Made by a program: the position numbers and the translations under genes. From Hofstenia miamia (taxonomy: Eukaryota; Xenacoelomorpha; Acoela): DNA of 64,000 nucleotides. Position 1 is the stretch's first letter. Each line of letters starts with the position of its first letter. The DNA lies in the NCBI GenBank assembly GCA_004352715.1, contig SCFE01000056.1, forward strand, positions 1,007,649 through 1,071,648, given 5' to 3'. The notes beneath the pieces are model-generated. The model was not told the DNA's origin, did not search any database, and was given only the letters and a program-made list of their open reading frames with translations. Positions 24,162-58,913 of the stretch are shown piece by piece.

Positions 24162-24235
24162 ATTTTGTGGAATCCACAAAAATATATTAAAAGTGAAACA
24201 ACAAATTCGAGTATTTTGTGGAATCCACAAAAATA
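24162..24235. repeat. Pair of identical near-perfect palindromes
   Basis: The motif ATTTTGTGGAATCCACAAAA occurs at 24162 and again at 24213. Each is an inverted repeat with one unpaired central base (GTGGA-A-TCCAC). No surrounding gene explains it. Confidence 0.7.
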
Positions 24236-24427
24236 GACAATCGAAATAAAATTCTCTTATAGAATCCTTATTACATTACATTAAATTAATACAATAGCAA
24301 ATTTTTGATAAGTTTGAAAATATAAAACATAATATATTATATGAGTTCGATTCTGTTTTGATAAAGATTTTTAATTTTGTTTTGTTGGATTGGATTTCCC
24401 GAACCGAAACAACGTGTTGTGTTGTGT

Positions 24428-25427
24428 NNNNNNNNNNNNNNNNNNNNNNNNNNNNNNNNNNNNNNNNNNNNNNNNNNNNNNNNNNNNNNNNNNNNNNNNN
24501 NNNNNNNNNNNNNNNNNNNNNNNNNNNNNNNNNNNNNNNNNNNNNNNNNNNNNNNNNNNNNNNNNNNNNNNNNNNNNNNNNNNNNNNNNNNNNNNNNNNN
24601 NNNNNNNNNNNNNNNNNNNNNNNNNNNNNNNNNNNNNNNNNNNNNNNNNNNNNNNNNNNNNNNNNNNNNNNNNNNNNNNNNNNNNNNNNNNNNNNNNNNN
24701 NNNNNNNNNNNNNNNNNNNNNNNNNNNNNNNNNNNNNNNNNNNNNNNNNNNNNNNNNNNNNNNNNNNNNNNNNNNNNNNNNNNNNNNNNNNNNNNNNNNN
24801 NNNNNNNNNNNNNNNNNNNNNNNNNNNNNNNNNNNNNNNNNNNNNNNNNNNNNNNNNNNNNNNNNNNNNNNNNNNNNNNNNNNNNNNNNNNNNNNNNNNN
24901 NNNNNNNNNNNNNNNNNNNNNNNNNNNNNNNNNNNNNNNNNNNNNNNNNNNNNNNNNNNNNNNNNNNNNNNNNNNNNNNNNNNNNNNNNNNNNNNNNNNN
25001 NNNNNNNNNNNNNNNNNNNNNNNNNNNNNNNNNNNNNNNNNNNNNNNNNNNNNNNNNNNNNNNNNNNNNNNNNNNNNNNNNNNNNNNNNNNNNNNNNNNN
25101 NNNNNNNNNNNNNNNNNNNNNNNNNNNNNNNNNNNNNNNNNNNNNNNNNNNNNNNNNNNNNNNNNNNNNNNNNNNNNNNNNNNNNNNNNNNNNNNNNNNN
25201 NNNNNNNNNNNNNNNNNNNNNNNNNNNNNNNNNNNNNNNNNNNNNNNNNNNNNNNNNNNNNNNNNNNNNNNNNNNNNNNNNNNNNNNNNNNNNNNNNNNN
25301 NNNNNNNNNNNNNNNNNNNNNNNNNNNNNNNNNNNNNNNNNNNNNNNNNNNNNNNNNNNNNNNNNNNNNNNNNNNNNNNNNNNNNNNNNNNNNNNNNNNN
25401 NNNNNNNNNNNNNNNNNNNNNNNNNNN
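24428..25427. other. 1000-base assembly gap
   Basis: Exactly 1000 Ns between unassigned DNA and a Ty3/gypsy integrase tail. Confidence 0.95.
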
Positions 25428-25922
25428 ACCACACAGGGTAGGGGATAAGGTTTATGCATACACTTTAATGAGAACACAAGACGTGAACCAGGTTAGGAAA
25501 CTAAAAACACAGTGGTCAGGGCCATTCACAATTATACAAACACTACCCAATAAAAATTAATGACAGAAGAGTATTACATTTTCAAAATTTAAAACAAGCA
25601 ATGGTAAATAGAGAGCAAGTAATGCTTGATAAAAATGCAGAATTTAAAATTGTACAGGTTAATGATAGTATATATGATGAAATGGATGACTTAGACAGTG
25701 TACATGAAGAAGAGTTCCAATAGGAATATAAACCTGAAAGAGGTGAACCAAAAAGTTGAAAGAAGAGTGATTCACCAGAGGGCAGTAAAAAATAAAATGA
25801 GATATAACCCCGAAATATGGGATATTAATTTAGTAACTGAATTTAGGAAAAATGAAATGGACAACACCAAGATTGTTGATGAAAGCCAAGAGGGTAAGAA
25901 GGAAGAAGACTCTGCAATCTGA
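25428..25922 (+). pseudogene. Ty3/gypsy-type integrase C-terminus (GPY/F region)
   Basis: Directly after the gap the frame reads G-D-K-V-Y-A-Y and then W-S-G-P-F-T-I-I, the signature of the C-terminal integrase module of Ty3/gypsy elements. A one-base shift in an A run near 25553 moves the frame. The protein then continues with V-L-H-F-Q-N-L-K to a stop at about 25723. A further polar frame (25698-25922) overlaps and ends in TGA; it may be the end of pol after another shift, or a small extra ORF. The domain helps the integrase contact DNA. Whether this belongs to the same copy as 18103-20931 cannot be shown through the gaps. Confidence 0.7.
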
Positions 25923-26068
25923 TTGTCAATTAAAGGGCATGAAGATGGAGCATTTTCCACCTAGTAATACAAGAAGACGTGTACATACAGCCCATGTAAA
26001 GTCACCAAAATGTGTATAAACTATAAAACATGGAAAAAGAAAACTATTGTATAATAGTTGGTGCAAGG

Positions 26069-26584
26069 TGTAATGTCTCCTACTGTAACATCCTCCACCT
26101 AGCTTATTACGCCGTGATTAATTACTGTTAAGGAATGCTTGGTAAATTGCGGGTGAGGTGTTACCCATTTATTGAACCATCAGACTTCCTCTCTTATTAA
26201 CTAGCTATGTTAATTAAATAATAGAGTATTAACCATCACTGTTTAGGTGACAGAGCAGTATGATGTTTCCTCTTCAGTTCTTCCATGGGCTCCTGCCCGA
26301 AGCTGATCTCCACAAGACAGCTCCCCTCCTTCTTGACCAATGACTGAGTCCATGACACCACCTCAGCTCAACTGGAATTAGTTATGTGTACCCTACGTTA
26401 GCTCGGTGTATGCACTCAAGTAAAGTTGTAACTGACTTAAACTCAAAGTTGTAAAGTGTTTGTTGTTTTTATTTAATAAAGCAACCGGGCATTGACACTA
26501 ACTGCGTTATAAAATACTAGAATAGCCATTACCGTAAAAACTATCGGCTTAATTATTCAAATAATAAGATTGCAGTTTCCTACA
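26069..26584 (+). repeat. Candidate 3' LTR
   Basis: The sequence starts TGTAATGTCTCC and can be ended at TTTCCTACA, giving TGTA...TACA ends. It has an AATAAA at 26475-26480 in the expected part of an LTR, and a purine tract (GGAAAAAGAAAA) about 30 bases upstream of the start. Its G/C content is higher than its surroundings. There is no second LTR in the window for comparison, so the boundaries are an inference. Confidence 0.35.
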
Positions 26585-26787
26585 CCTACATTTAATAGTA
26601 TTACATGTAAGGTCGTTTATCAAGTCAATTATAGTCGAGTCTCCTACATTTAAGAATATACATATATCCCTAGGTGTCGACTATCCAGTCGTTTCAGGCA
26701 TTAATTATTTCATACATGTATTGATCGATAGTCAGACTAGGCAAGAATCGAAAAACTCCTAACCATAACATAGGTGCACTTTCGTGA

Positions 26788-27787
26788 NNNNNNNNNNNNN
26801 NNNNNNNNNNNNNNNNNNNNNNNNNNNNNNNNNNNNNNNNNNNNNNNNNNNNNNNNNNNNNNNNNNNNNNNNNNNNNNNNNNNNNNNNNNNNNNNNNNNN
26901 NNNNNNNNNNNNNNNNNNNNNNNNNNNNNNNNNNNNNNNNNNNNNNNNNNNNNNNNNNNNNNNNNNNNNNNNNNNNNNNNNNNNNNNNNNNNNNNNNNNN
27001 NNNNNNNNNNNNNNNNNNNNNNNNNNNNNNNNNNNNNNNNNNNNNNNNNNNNNNNNNNNNNNNNNNNNNNNNNNNNNNNNNNNNNNNNNNNNNNNNNNNN
27101 NNNNNNNNNNNNNNNNNNNNNNNNNNNNNNNNNNNNNNNNNNNNNNNNNNNNNNNNNNNNNNNNNNNNNNNNNNNNNNNNNNNNNNNNNNNNNNNNNNNN
27201 NNNNNNNNNNNNNNNNNNNNNNNNNNNNNNNNNNNNNNNNNNNNNNNNNNNNNNNNNNNNNNNNNNNNNNNNNNNNNNNNNNNNNNNNNNNNNNNNNNNN
27301 NNNNNNNNNNNNNNNNNNNNNNNNNNNNNNNNNNNNNNNNNNNNNNNNNNNNNNNNNNNNNNNNNNNNNNNNNNNNNNNNNNNNNNNNNNNNNNNNNNNN
27401 NNNNNNNNNNNNNNNNNNNNNNNNNNNNNNNNNNNNNNNNNNNNNNNNNNNNNNNNNNNNNNNNNNNNNNNNNNNNNNNNNNNNNNNNNNNNNNNNNNNN
27501 NNNNNNNNNNNNNNNNNNNNNNNNNNNNNNNNNNNNNNNNNNNNNNNNNNNNNNNNNNNNNNNNNNNNNNNNNNNNNNNNNNNNNNNNNNNNNNNNNNNN
27601 NNNNNNNNNNNNNNNNNNNNNNNNNNNNNNNNNNNNNNNNNNNNNNNNNNNNNNNNNNNNNNNNNNNNNNNNNNNNNNNNNNNNNNNNNNNNNNNNNNNN
27701 NNNNNNNNNNNNNNNNNNNNNNNNNNNNNNNNNNNNNNNNNNNNNNNNNNNNNNNNNNNNNNNNNNNNNNNNNNNNNNNNNNNNNNN
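26788..27787. other. 1000-base assembly gap
   Basis: Exactly 1000 Ns separating the candidate LTR region from unassigned sequence. Confidence 0.95.
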
Positions 27788-28720
27788 CGTTTAAGGGCAG
27801 GTTTTATTGCATATTGTAGAATCTCGCCAACCTTCATACTAGTAATTCTGAACTAATTTAGGAGCTGCTATAACAATTGTTTCCTCCTTATGTAGTACGG
27901 TAGGTGACAGACTCCAGTATCTGTCTCTCTTCTTTCTGTTCTATTGCTTTAGCCGTTATACAATTACTATATCATCAACTATTACTGATGCGAAACTAAC
28001 GACTGTTGTTTTAGATCCAAGACACAAGACAGAGTGTACAAAGTACAGGGTACGCTACCCGACCTGCAACAAAGCACAAAAGAGGAATTGAAGAACTACG
28101 CTATAACGAGTATTTCCATACGAAGCCGACACATCGATAGAGACACCAACCACAATTCAGATGACTCAGTGTAATGGAAGTGTGTGTGGAAGGACAATAG
28201 TGATAATGCTTGATACCTTATTAATTTAGTGTATTGATTGTTCTTGTTATCAATGAGGTCGTTTAATAAAGAGATCTCGCAACCGGGGTGCAATAGCTTG
28301 TTATGAGTTCGTACATATAATAACCTTACATATAAGTTTATGAGTTCATACCTGGAATACATGTGAACAATCAATACGGTCACAGCAAAAGGGGGTAATT
28401 GATAGTCAGTCAGTCTACTAGAAATTATATGTAATAAACAACATCCAAGATAATGCAAAGAGATCTTGGGGTTCCATAATTTCCGTGATGTAAACAGATG
28501 TAATAACATAATGTAATAATAGTTGTAACATGAACAACGAACGATAGGAAAGCTAATACGAGTAAAAGCCCCTATTCCTACACCTAACCTAAGAGCTTCT
28601 CGGGTAAGCACCGGCTATACACTTCACCCGTTAACTGGATCCGTGAACCACCGTCTTGAATACCCGAGAGCTCGAACGTTTAGCTTTCCATTGTATTAAT
28701 TAAGATAACCTGATACAAAA
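27788..28720. other. Unassigned, less AT-rich block after a gap
   Basis: Base composition is visibly more balanced than in neighbouring DNA. A 171-codon minus-strand frame (28611-28096) is open but matches no family I recognise; its Cys/Leu/Tyr-rich content looks non-coding. A CACAGCAAAAGGGGGT purine-rich stretch at about 28382 could be a polypurine tract. It is possibly part of another LTR element whose core is hidden by the gap. Confidence 0.35.
28593..28673. repeat. Stem-loop with a 13-bp stem
   Basis: GAGCTTCTCGGGTA at 28593-28606 pairs with TACCCGAGAGCTC at 28661-28673, with one bulged base, around a 54-base loop. It is unusual for its length and G/C content in this AT-rich window. It is not a tRNA: the stem is too long and no usable T-arm is present. 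Confidence 0.6.
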
Positions 28721-29089
28721 GAAGTAAAGTAAATCCAGTAAATTAGTTTCATCAACAAAATGATTGATTACACACTTTTTATAGTAAAAGAATTAACAAC
28801 AATCAAATATTTAACCAGTACCTGTTAATTCTGCTAATTCCACTTGTTTACAATTCCGAACGTTTAAATTTCTGTTCGTCTGCCGATTACGCAATTCTAA
28901 CTTAATTAGCAGTAGCGATCTAGTCTAATGCCGTTTCGCCAAATTAATTAATATCAAAAGATTACTGCATTATAAATTTACAAAAATAACTAATTAATCT
29001 TATGCATATGTTTTTACAATTAATATTTTATTTCAATATTCAGTCTTGGTTTCTTCTTTCTTTTTTCTCAATTTGACCACATATGCTAA

Positions 29090-29600
29090 GATTACGATTA
29101 TGTTACAATATTTTTAATTATCGATAGTTCTTTCTCAATAATATTGGTTTCGTAATCATTGAGAAATTGCAGAATAATATCATTTTTCTTTGAATTTAAG
29201 AGGTTATAAATGATTGCATTACTACCATCAATATTTTTGATAATTTCTTCGATATCACCTACTAATTTTTTACATTCTTTGGCATTTAGTTTGCCCTCTT
29301 TTTGTTATAATAGTTTGCTTGACAGTGATTTTTGATTTGCGGTTGGTGAAACTTTTGGGGTATATTTATCAGGGGGAGACTTGAGGTACTATCGCTTAGA
29401 TAATCCAAAAATTCCTTCTCAATTTTAGAAATTAAATTGGAGCATTCAATGTTGTATTGATTTGATGCTTCGAATTCATAAATTACAAATCCTAAATTTA
29501 TAAGTGAATTTAATAGATTGGTAAGTCTTTTCTTTGCAGGACCTTTAATAGATTGGAAATAAGCACTATGCAAAACATAATATGTATTAAATGCTAAATA
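29090..29600 (-). pseudogene. Non-LTR retrotransposon ORF1 fragment (copy 3)
   Basis: Minus-strand translation repeats the ORF1 N-terminal region of 17591-18101, including K-G-P-A-K-K-R-L-T-N-L-L-N-S and I-E-C-S-N-L-I-S-K-I. It differs by substitutions and by indels that break the frame near 29365. Unlike copy 2, the sequence past AAATGCTAAAT continues at 29597, showing what should lie beyond the N at 18102. Confidence 0.8.
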
Positions 29601-29649
29601 TGAGAATTGCAACTTATCTAAACTTTCCCTCCCAACTCTTTTTTTCAAC

Positions 29650-31497
29650 GCATTTCTTACTGAGCTCAGCTTTTTTTAAATATATAAATCAAAATCAAAT
29701 TTTTCTAGCTAACTACTGTGATGTCTTTTATAGTGTTCTTAAGCAACACATTAGAATTTCACTGCCTTATTGTAATGTCCAGGCCTGTAGAGTCCTCACT
29801 AAAAATGAACACCTTAAATCTTCCATGATTACTATATGTATATTACATAAGTAAAAAGTGTTTGATGTATTTGTTATATTGTACAGTGCTTAAATTATGT
29901 ATTCTAAAACTGAAAAATTAGATAAAAGTAATATAAACATGATGATTGTTGAATTTGCAATTAAATTTTCCTAAAAATTGCAAAAATTACCTCATTACTA
30001 TTTCATATGCTTTGCAATTGGTAAATTTGATTAATATTCTTCTAATACAGTTAACAAAATTGTTTACTACTACAACTAGATACATTACTCAAGTTCAACA
30101 GTGAAAAAATACAAATATGCAAATAAAAAGTATATATTGTGTCTATATTTTAATAAGCTTTGCAGAAGTTCCAGTCCTGTTTACTTCATTAAAGATCTTT
30201 TCATTGAAGACAACTTCTAAACAAATGTGGTAACGTACAATTATAAAATATCACGTGATAACTACATCGAAATTACTAATGCTAGTTTCGAGCAATTGGC
30301 AATAGCGTGCGTATATTACTAAGGCTAACATGTTTAACAAAACTGTAAGAAATTCAATATCTTTGTAATAGAAATACAAATTAACGTGCAGTTAGTAGGT
30401 TCCTTCTAATATTCTTAAAAACACTAGCATAATATAGATATTGGCATTATTGATCTATGGTTAATATTTTACAAAACATAGAAATGGACATAAGCCGAAA
30501 ATTCTCAAGTCCAGCCAAGAAATCTGCACCACCTGCCCTATTCTAATTAAGGCCAATTTGACCAAAAAAACCTCAATTTATCGGTTTGCAAGGCCAATGT
30601 TGGGTATCTGAGAAATTTATAATATAAAATTGAAAAACATAAACTGAATGTAGACAGAATTTAACAAATTAATGAAAAAATTCAAACTTAGAAATTGCTT
30701 ATAACATATATGCAGCATTCAAGCCGACTTTACTGAATTTGTTTGCGGTAATTTGGTCCTAGCCCGGTACTGCCAATTTCCATCTGACAAAATGTGCTAT
30801 ATAATCATTCAAAAAAACTAATGTAGAACAAACTTTTATTATTGAATTGGCTGCAATCAGCTTTGATCTTGTGAGTTCGAGTATTTTAGGTAGTCTTTAA
30901 ATATTAATCTAATACCAAAAATTTTTTTCCAAATTTAGAATGATTTTTAGAGTCTGACACTCAATAATGAAGGATTTGATTTTTGATATTAGCACGAGGT
31001 GGATATCGTACTAGTTTCGAGCACCGAGTTGGGGATTCGAGTCAGCACCGTTTATGGGCACTGTGTCTTGTGTCTGCACAATCTGACACAGTGGTTAATC
31101 CGATGCGGGCTGTATATTAATTACAACCTTTGATGCTGTCAAACAAAAAGGCTAGTAGAAGCGCTCTTATTTGTAAGCGAAAAGTTATTCTTTTCATTCA
31201 GCAGTGATGTTTGTGATGAATGCAAACTAAAAGCGCAATCTAGATATTAGATTTTTTAAGTCGTATTTTTGAATAAATTTGTATTAAATTGAAAATTCGA
31301 GCACAATCGTTTGCTTTGCTATGAGGAATTACATACAAAGTTGACGACGAATTTCTTGGGAATTTAATGCGCTGTCCAGCTTTGTTGGTAGCGATTCAGA
31401 GAAGGTTGGCTTAGCTGTGAAATTTCAAGTAGTAGATATTGTTTAAGAACAAAATCATATGGTTCTAAAATATTCTTGAACAGTACTGGTACGCTTA
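29650..31497. other. Non-coding stretch with a SINE-like patch
   Basis: Mostly AT-rich with no genes. At about 30990-31056 is a G/C-richer segment, TAGCACGAGGTGG followed about 45 bases later by GGGATTCGAGTC. This is reminiscent of the A and B boxes of a tRNA-derived SINE head. The poly-A tail and boundaries are unclear. Confidence 0.35.
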
Positions 31498-32400
31498 ACC
31501 TTAGATAGCCTGGTGTTCCTTAACAAGGATAAACAGGCTTTCCAAATTTTCAAAGAACTTTCTCCAAGCCTATTAGGATACAGGGGCGTACTCAAGATTT
31601 TCTCACGGGGGACATCTTAATCAGGACTAAAATATTGAGAAAATAGGCCCTCAAAAATGCCTTTCACAGCCTTATATTTAAAATTTTTGAATTTAATTAC
31701 CGAAAATTTTTGAAATTTAGCTAGTCAAATCCCTATTGAAAACCTGACGGTGGGACACTCCACCACCCTTGCGTACGCCACTGGTAGGAAATATGGAAAT
31801 CGTTTACCATTGGCATATCTATTCAGTAAAAGCGCTTGACTCTAATGTTGGAAATTTCTATTCTATGGAAGTGTATTGCTGTGGCTGAAATAGTTGAAGA
31901 AATCAATTATTTTCATTGAAAATTTTGAATTTTTAAGAAAGAGATAAGTTCCCTCAATCAGTGGCGTATGCAAAGCAGGCGACATGGACTATCCCCCTCT
32001 CAGGTTTTCAAAATTGATTTGGTTACTCACTTGTTCATGACTAAGATTTCCCGCTCGTCAAGAACACCGCGCACGCTCTGCTCTCCACAACGAAGGTTCA
32101 TGTAATTATAACGGATAGAGCCCATGGAAACAATGAAGAACTTTAACTACTTCTTCATATGCGAATAAATTTCCCAAACCTATTGAGGCGTGCCTTGCGC
32201 AGTCAGAGGTCCCGCCAACCTCAATAGAACAGTGCCGAGTCATGGGTTAAGAGCGAAAATGAAATATGAGACTCTACTCTATCCACTGCTGCTTTTAGCT
32301 TTTTCGTATGTTTATTAGTTTTTGAAGTATATGTATTCAAATATTTTTTCCAGAACCATAAAATCATTTAAAAAATTCCCAAGCAGGTTATGCGGTTAAA
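31498..32400. mobile_element. Eroded hAT-family copy 3 with nested insertions
   Basis: Blocks here align in order with copies 1428-3327 and 58914-60284. Examples are CTCCAAGCCTATTAG, a GGTTCATGTAATT block, CCCAAACCTATTGAGG and CAGAACCATAAAATC. Terminal repeats are lost. Two insertions split it: a small element at 31581-31783, and another CAGTGGCGTATGC end at about 31960. Confidence 0.55.
31581..31783. mobile_element. 203-bp MITE nested in hAT copy 3
   Basis: The ends are CAGGGGCGTAC and GTACGCCACTG. The flanks TTAGGATA and GTAGGAAA are 6 of 8 alike. The related copy at 1428-3327 has the uninterrupted version (CTATTAGAAAATTTG near 2883), which serves as an empty site. Confidence 0.6.
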
Positions 32401-33599
32401 CAGAAGGGTGTTCCAGGAATATTGAATTTTTTTACGACTTGGCTATTCGAAATTAGGTTTACAAAATATTAAATGACGGTATTATTTCAGGTGGAAGATT
32501 CATAGCAACCAACAAATTATTCAATTCTTTTGATTTAAAGTTATATTATTTCCAAAAATCAGTCATTACTAATAATCTAAAAAATTGCAATTAAGCTTAA
32601 TGAAAATTTCATAGTAGCAATAGTAGACATATTCGATTAACTATAAGCTTCTATATAATTAAAAGATACAAGCAGAGAGAAGGACTTGTGTATGTTTCTA
32701 ATATATTAATTATGATTAATAACAGACTGGTTTTTTTTTCAAAAATAACAAACAAATGCGCATTAATAAATTATAGTAGTATTTCAAGCTACTAACCTGA
32801 ATATTGTCTTTTGTGCCTAAAATCAGTGTTGCAATTCATCAATTATAACATGAATCTATAAATTATTTCATTTGTTCAATTGGATTTAAAATTAAAGTCA
32901 TGAAAATTTCAGAATAGCATTTCATTATTTCAAGAAATTAATTTTAATTGTCAAACGTTAAAAGAAAACATTTAAAAATTAGGTAGTTTTTCTTTAAATA
33001 TTGCAACAATAAAGTAAACATTTCTAATCAAATTTGCTTAATAATTCAAGGAAAATTGAAATCATGCTGAACAAACGAGTGCAAACCAACATATATTGTA
33101 TGCAGTTACTAAGATTACAATTAGTTCTAAAAACTAATGAAATAACAAAATACTTTATCTGATGTAAATATATATATATATATATATCTATATATATATA
33201 TATAAAGTTCAGACAAAATCCTAGATAATTTCAATAGCATTAACATTTTCCAGAAGAAATACTTCTTTTCCTGAGAATTGTAAAATAAACTTATGTAAAG
33301 CGATTTACATGTATATATTCTTTGATTTTCTTTTGCATGGGAAAAAACTGGCATATGGTTGCCCTTTTAAAAAAGACCGCCATATTTTATAATTGGTGGT
33401 GTGGAACCTTAGCATTTTTACTTCCATTATCAGCTAATTCTGTATTTGAATAATGTTTTACAGATTCGTCTTTTTTCTATTCAAACTACAATTTATTAAT
33501 ATTTTCTTGTGTAAGTAACTGATCTAAATATTTACAACACATTTAAGCATTATTATTGTATCCAATGAATATTGTTTTAGGATAATTTATACACAGTCA
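32401..33599. other. Non-coding stretch with TA microsatellite
   Basis: No gene recognised. An interrupted (TA)n microsatellite lies at about 33168-33203. A 75-codon minus-strand frame across it is not meaningful. Confidence 0.4.
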
Positions 33600-35100
33600 A
33601 AAAGATCCATGTCATGAAATTTTTGGTCTATTGGAACCACTGAAATATAATGTTTTGCCAATGTATCTGGATGTAGGCAAGTTATTTCACTACCTAAAGA
33701 GAATTAAAACTGAATCGTATCTTGAAACGGCAGTACCTGTTGCTATAGAAGTAGTCTCTATGGGAAACTGCAACAATTCCTACTATATCAGAGCAAAGTG
33801 TTTGACAGGCAGCTGTAAAATTCATGAAGGAAGTACGAGAGGCTCAACGAAGTCCTCCAAACAATAAACTTGAGAAAGTAACAGCAAAACTTAATGATTT
33901 GTTTGACACATGCTCTTGCAAACATGATAACTTAGCAAATTGCTGCTGCCTTAGAGAAATGAAACTACCTGTCCTTGAACGAGCATTTTTGAATGACCAA
34001 AGAAATGAGTGCAGTGGTATTATAGGTGTCACAGACAAAAGAAATTCTGCTCTAATGCAAAAGCGAATGAAACGGAAATTACCTCAGAATACTTCCTTAT
34101 GTGAAAGAGAAATTGTATAAGCTGACGATTATATTGAGCCTAATGAAAATCTTTAATCTGATGTTACATCAAGTGAAGAAAGCCTATCGAGCCAATGTAA
34201 TTTTTCCTCAAATCGCACAATAAGAAATCAATATAAAAATCTACCAAGCAAAGCATTCAAGCTAAGAAGTTTCAATGGAGAGATTGGTTCATATTTGGAG
34301 AAATGTATGCAATATCTCTTTTATAATTCTGAAAAAATTGAAACAAATTTTGACTTTGGTGAACTAAAAAATTTAAGCTCTGATCAAAAGTATTTCTTTG
34401 ACATGGTAATGAGCATATTCAGTGGAGTACTTTTACTTGGCTTAGAAAGTCGATCGCCAGGAAAAATGGTGCAGTCCCATTGGTTAGCATTAACTAATAG
34501 TTTACTACGACTGTATGTGGGAACTAGCAATGCAAATGACAAATTTTACATAATGGTCAAATTGGTAATGACCTCGTATGCTCCTGTTTGGTTTGCAATC
34601 AAAGGATTTTGGAATGCATCGCCCATCTTCATTTACTTCTGATGACAACTTGAAATCTACCAGTCCGAATCTGTTTCCAAGCAGATAAATTCCTGCAAAG
34701 AAATTTATTTTCAGCACATGTTGAACATCTTTTGTTAGCCATGCTTAAAGAAGACGAGCAGCATGAAGAATAACTTTGGCACGAAAAGAAGAAATTCCAA
34801 ATCGACAGTTTAAAGTACGAAAACTGAATCTAACTGCAGAGATCTACTATGAAAAGCGAGAGCCAAGATGTGAGCCAGTACTAAGCAAGGACATTGCCAA
34901 TGAATCTCTCATCTCATTTGTTAATAAAGGGTTCATGCGCAACATAAACATCCCTGCATTTCCTTGTCAGAACTAAGTTACTGAACACTTGGTAAACCTT
35001 GTCACTGAATCTTATAGTAAAGGGTTAAGAATCCTGAGATGGTTGTATTTGAACAAAGCTTAAATGAAGAAAAATTATGCCCCAATATGATTCTAAAACT
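33600..35100 (+). pseudogene. Broken copy of a multi-copy invertebrate protein family
   Basis: Four plus-strand frames read in order as one damaged protein. 33631-33864 has a polar N-terminus. 33824-34120 has F-D-T-C-S-C-K-H and E-M-K-L-P-V-L-E-R-A-F-L. About 34150-34640 has D-Q-K-Y-F-F-D and P-G-K-M-V-Q-S-H-W-L-A-L-T-N, then L-R-L-Y-V. About 34650-35100 has H-L-L-L-A-M-L and F-P-C-Q-N followed by a stop, then V-T-E-H-L-V-N-L-V-T-E. Frameshifts and stops separate these, including TAA where the pattern suggests CAA (near 34974). From memory, proteins with this HSRWL/LRLYV and FPC-T-x-V-E layout occur in large numbers in some invertebrate genomes and look transposon-borne. I cannot give the family a name. 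Terminal repeats were not found. Confidence 0.55.
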
Positions 35101-35896
35101 CAATTTCGATGTTTACATTATTTGTACATACATATTATATAGCCATTCCTTAAGATTATGTATGTTAAGATGTATTTGCAATTTTCATTATTTCTCAATA
35201 ACATAAATTCTACTAACTTTCACATTTGTGAAGTATATGCAGTGAAAAGTCGCAGTAAAAAAATTGAAGTAAAGTTGGAATAACCGAAGAAAATTTTTCG
35301 ATTATTTTGAAATTCTTATAAGAAATATAACAGTTGAATACATGTATATTAAGTAAACTATGTAGTTTTATCTTCATAAATTGTCGCATACTTACATTAT
35401 TACAAACATCGCTACTTTTTCACAATTTTCTTACCCATAATAATAATATTCTTCAATATTTTAAGGAAAAGGTTAAGCAAAGTGCGAAGAACTCTCCTAA
35501 CCATAATTTTTGTTGATGAGAACATTTCTACAGTGATATGAAAATGGTTAAAATGGTTTCACAGATAATATAATTTTGTAATGAGTCAAAAGCGCATATG
35601 ATACATGTATGTATGCTTTGCAATTATATTGAGAATAACCGTAAATTGGGAAATGCTTAATCAGAACAAAAACTGTTCTTTACCTCAAAAGAAAATTACT
35701 TAAATGTTAGCCTTGAAATTTAAATTAATTCCTTGCAGAAATGATTGTAAGATTTTGTGAATAAGTTCAGAGGCAATAAAATGAAAATATTTTTCAATTA
35801 TTTATACAATTTATGTTTAATGTTTCTTCATTTGCCTATATCGAAGTCATTAAGTAAATGAAAGAATTTTACTTGTAAATATTAAACAACTAAAAA
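35101..35896. other. Non-coding stretch downstream of the aminotransferase gene
   Basis: AT-rich region between the broken family copy and the stop codon of the minus-strand gene. It presumably includes the gene's 3' UTR; no clear AATAAA was found on the minus strand close to the stop. Confidence 0.4.
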
Positions 35897-58599
<22,703 letters not shown>

Positions 58600-58630
58600 T
58601 GTTGTCGTCTGCGTAAAATAGCAAAACTAT

Positions 58631-58640
58631 TTATTATATA
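58631..58640 (-). promoter_or_regulatory. TATA-like box upstream of exon 1
   Basis: TATATAATAA on the minus strand lies about 31 bases before the ATG. It could be a core promoter element with a very short leader. In such AT-rich DNA it may be chance. Confidence 0.2.
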
Positions 58641-58913
58641 CACAGCTGAATAAATTACTAAATGTGTCGCTAGAGGTCTACTCTGCGTTAAATAATTTAT
58701 GCATAGATTTCAACGGCACGAAGCAAACCATTAGGAACTTTGGGCCAAGTTTGAAATATGGTAGAATAGGAAGATAAATAGTGGTATACATCGTGATGTG
58801 CGAGTTAATCAGGCCAGGATAAATCAGGTTAAGCGCCAAAAAAATGGATAAATTAGGACATTTTTTCCACAGGTTAAACACTGTAAAACAGAACAAAAAT
58901 ATTATGTCCGCTT

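Noticed and set aside
28096-28611. 171-codon minus-strand frame
   Set aside because: No recognisable domain, unusual composition, and it overlaps likely LTR-element DNA. Kept only as a note in the unassigned block.
28593-28673. Possible tRNA gene
   Set aside because: The stem is 13 bp, the loop is 54 bases, and there are no D- or T-arm signatures.
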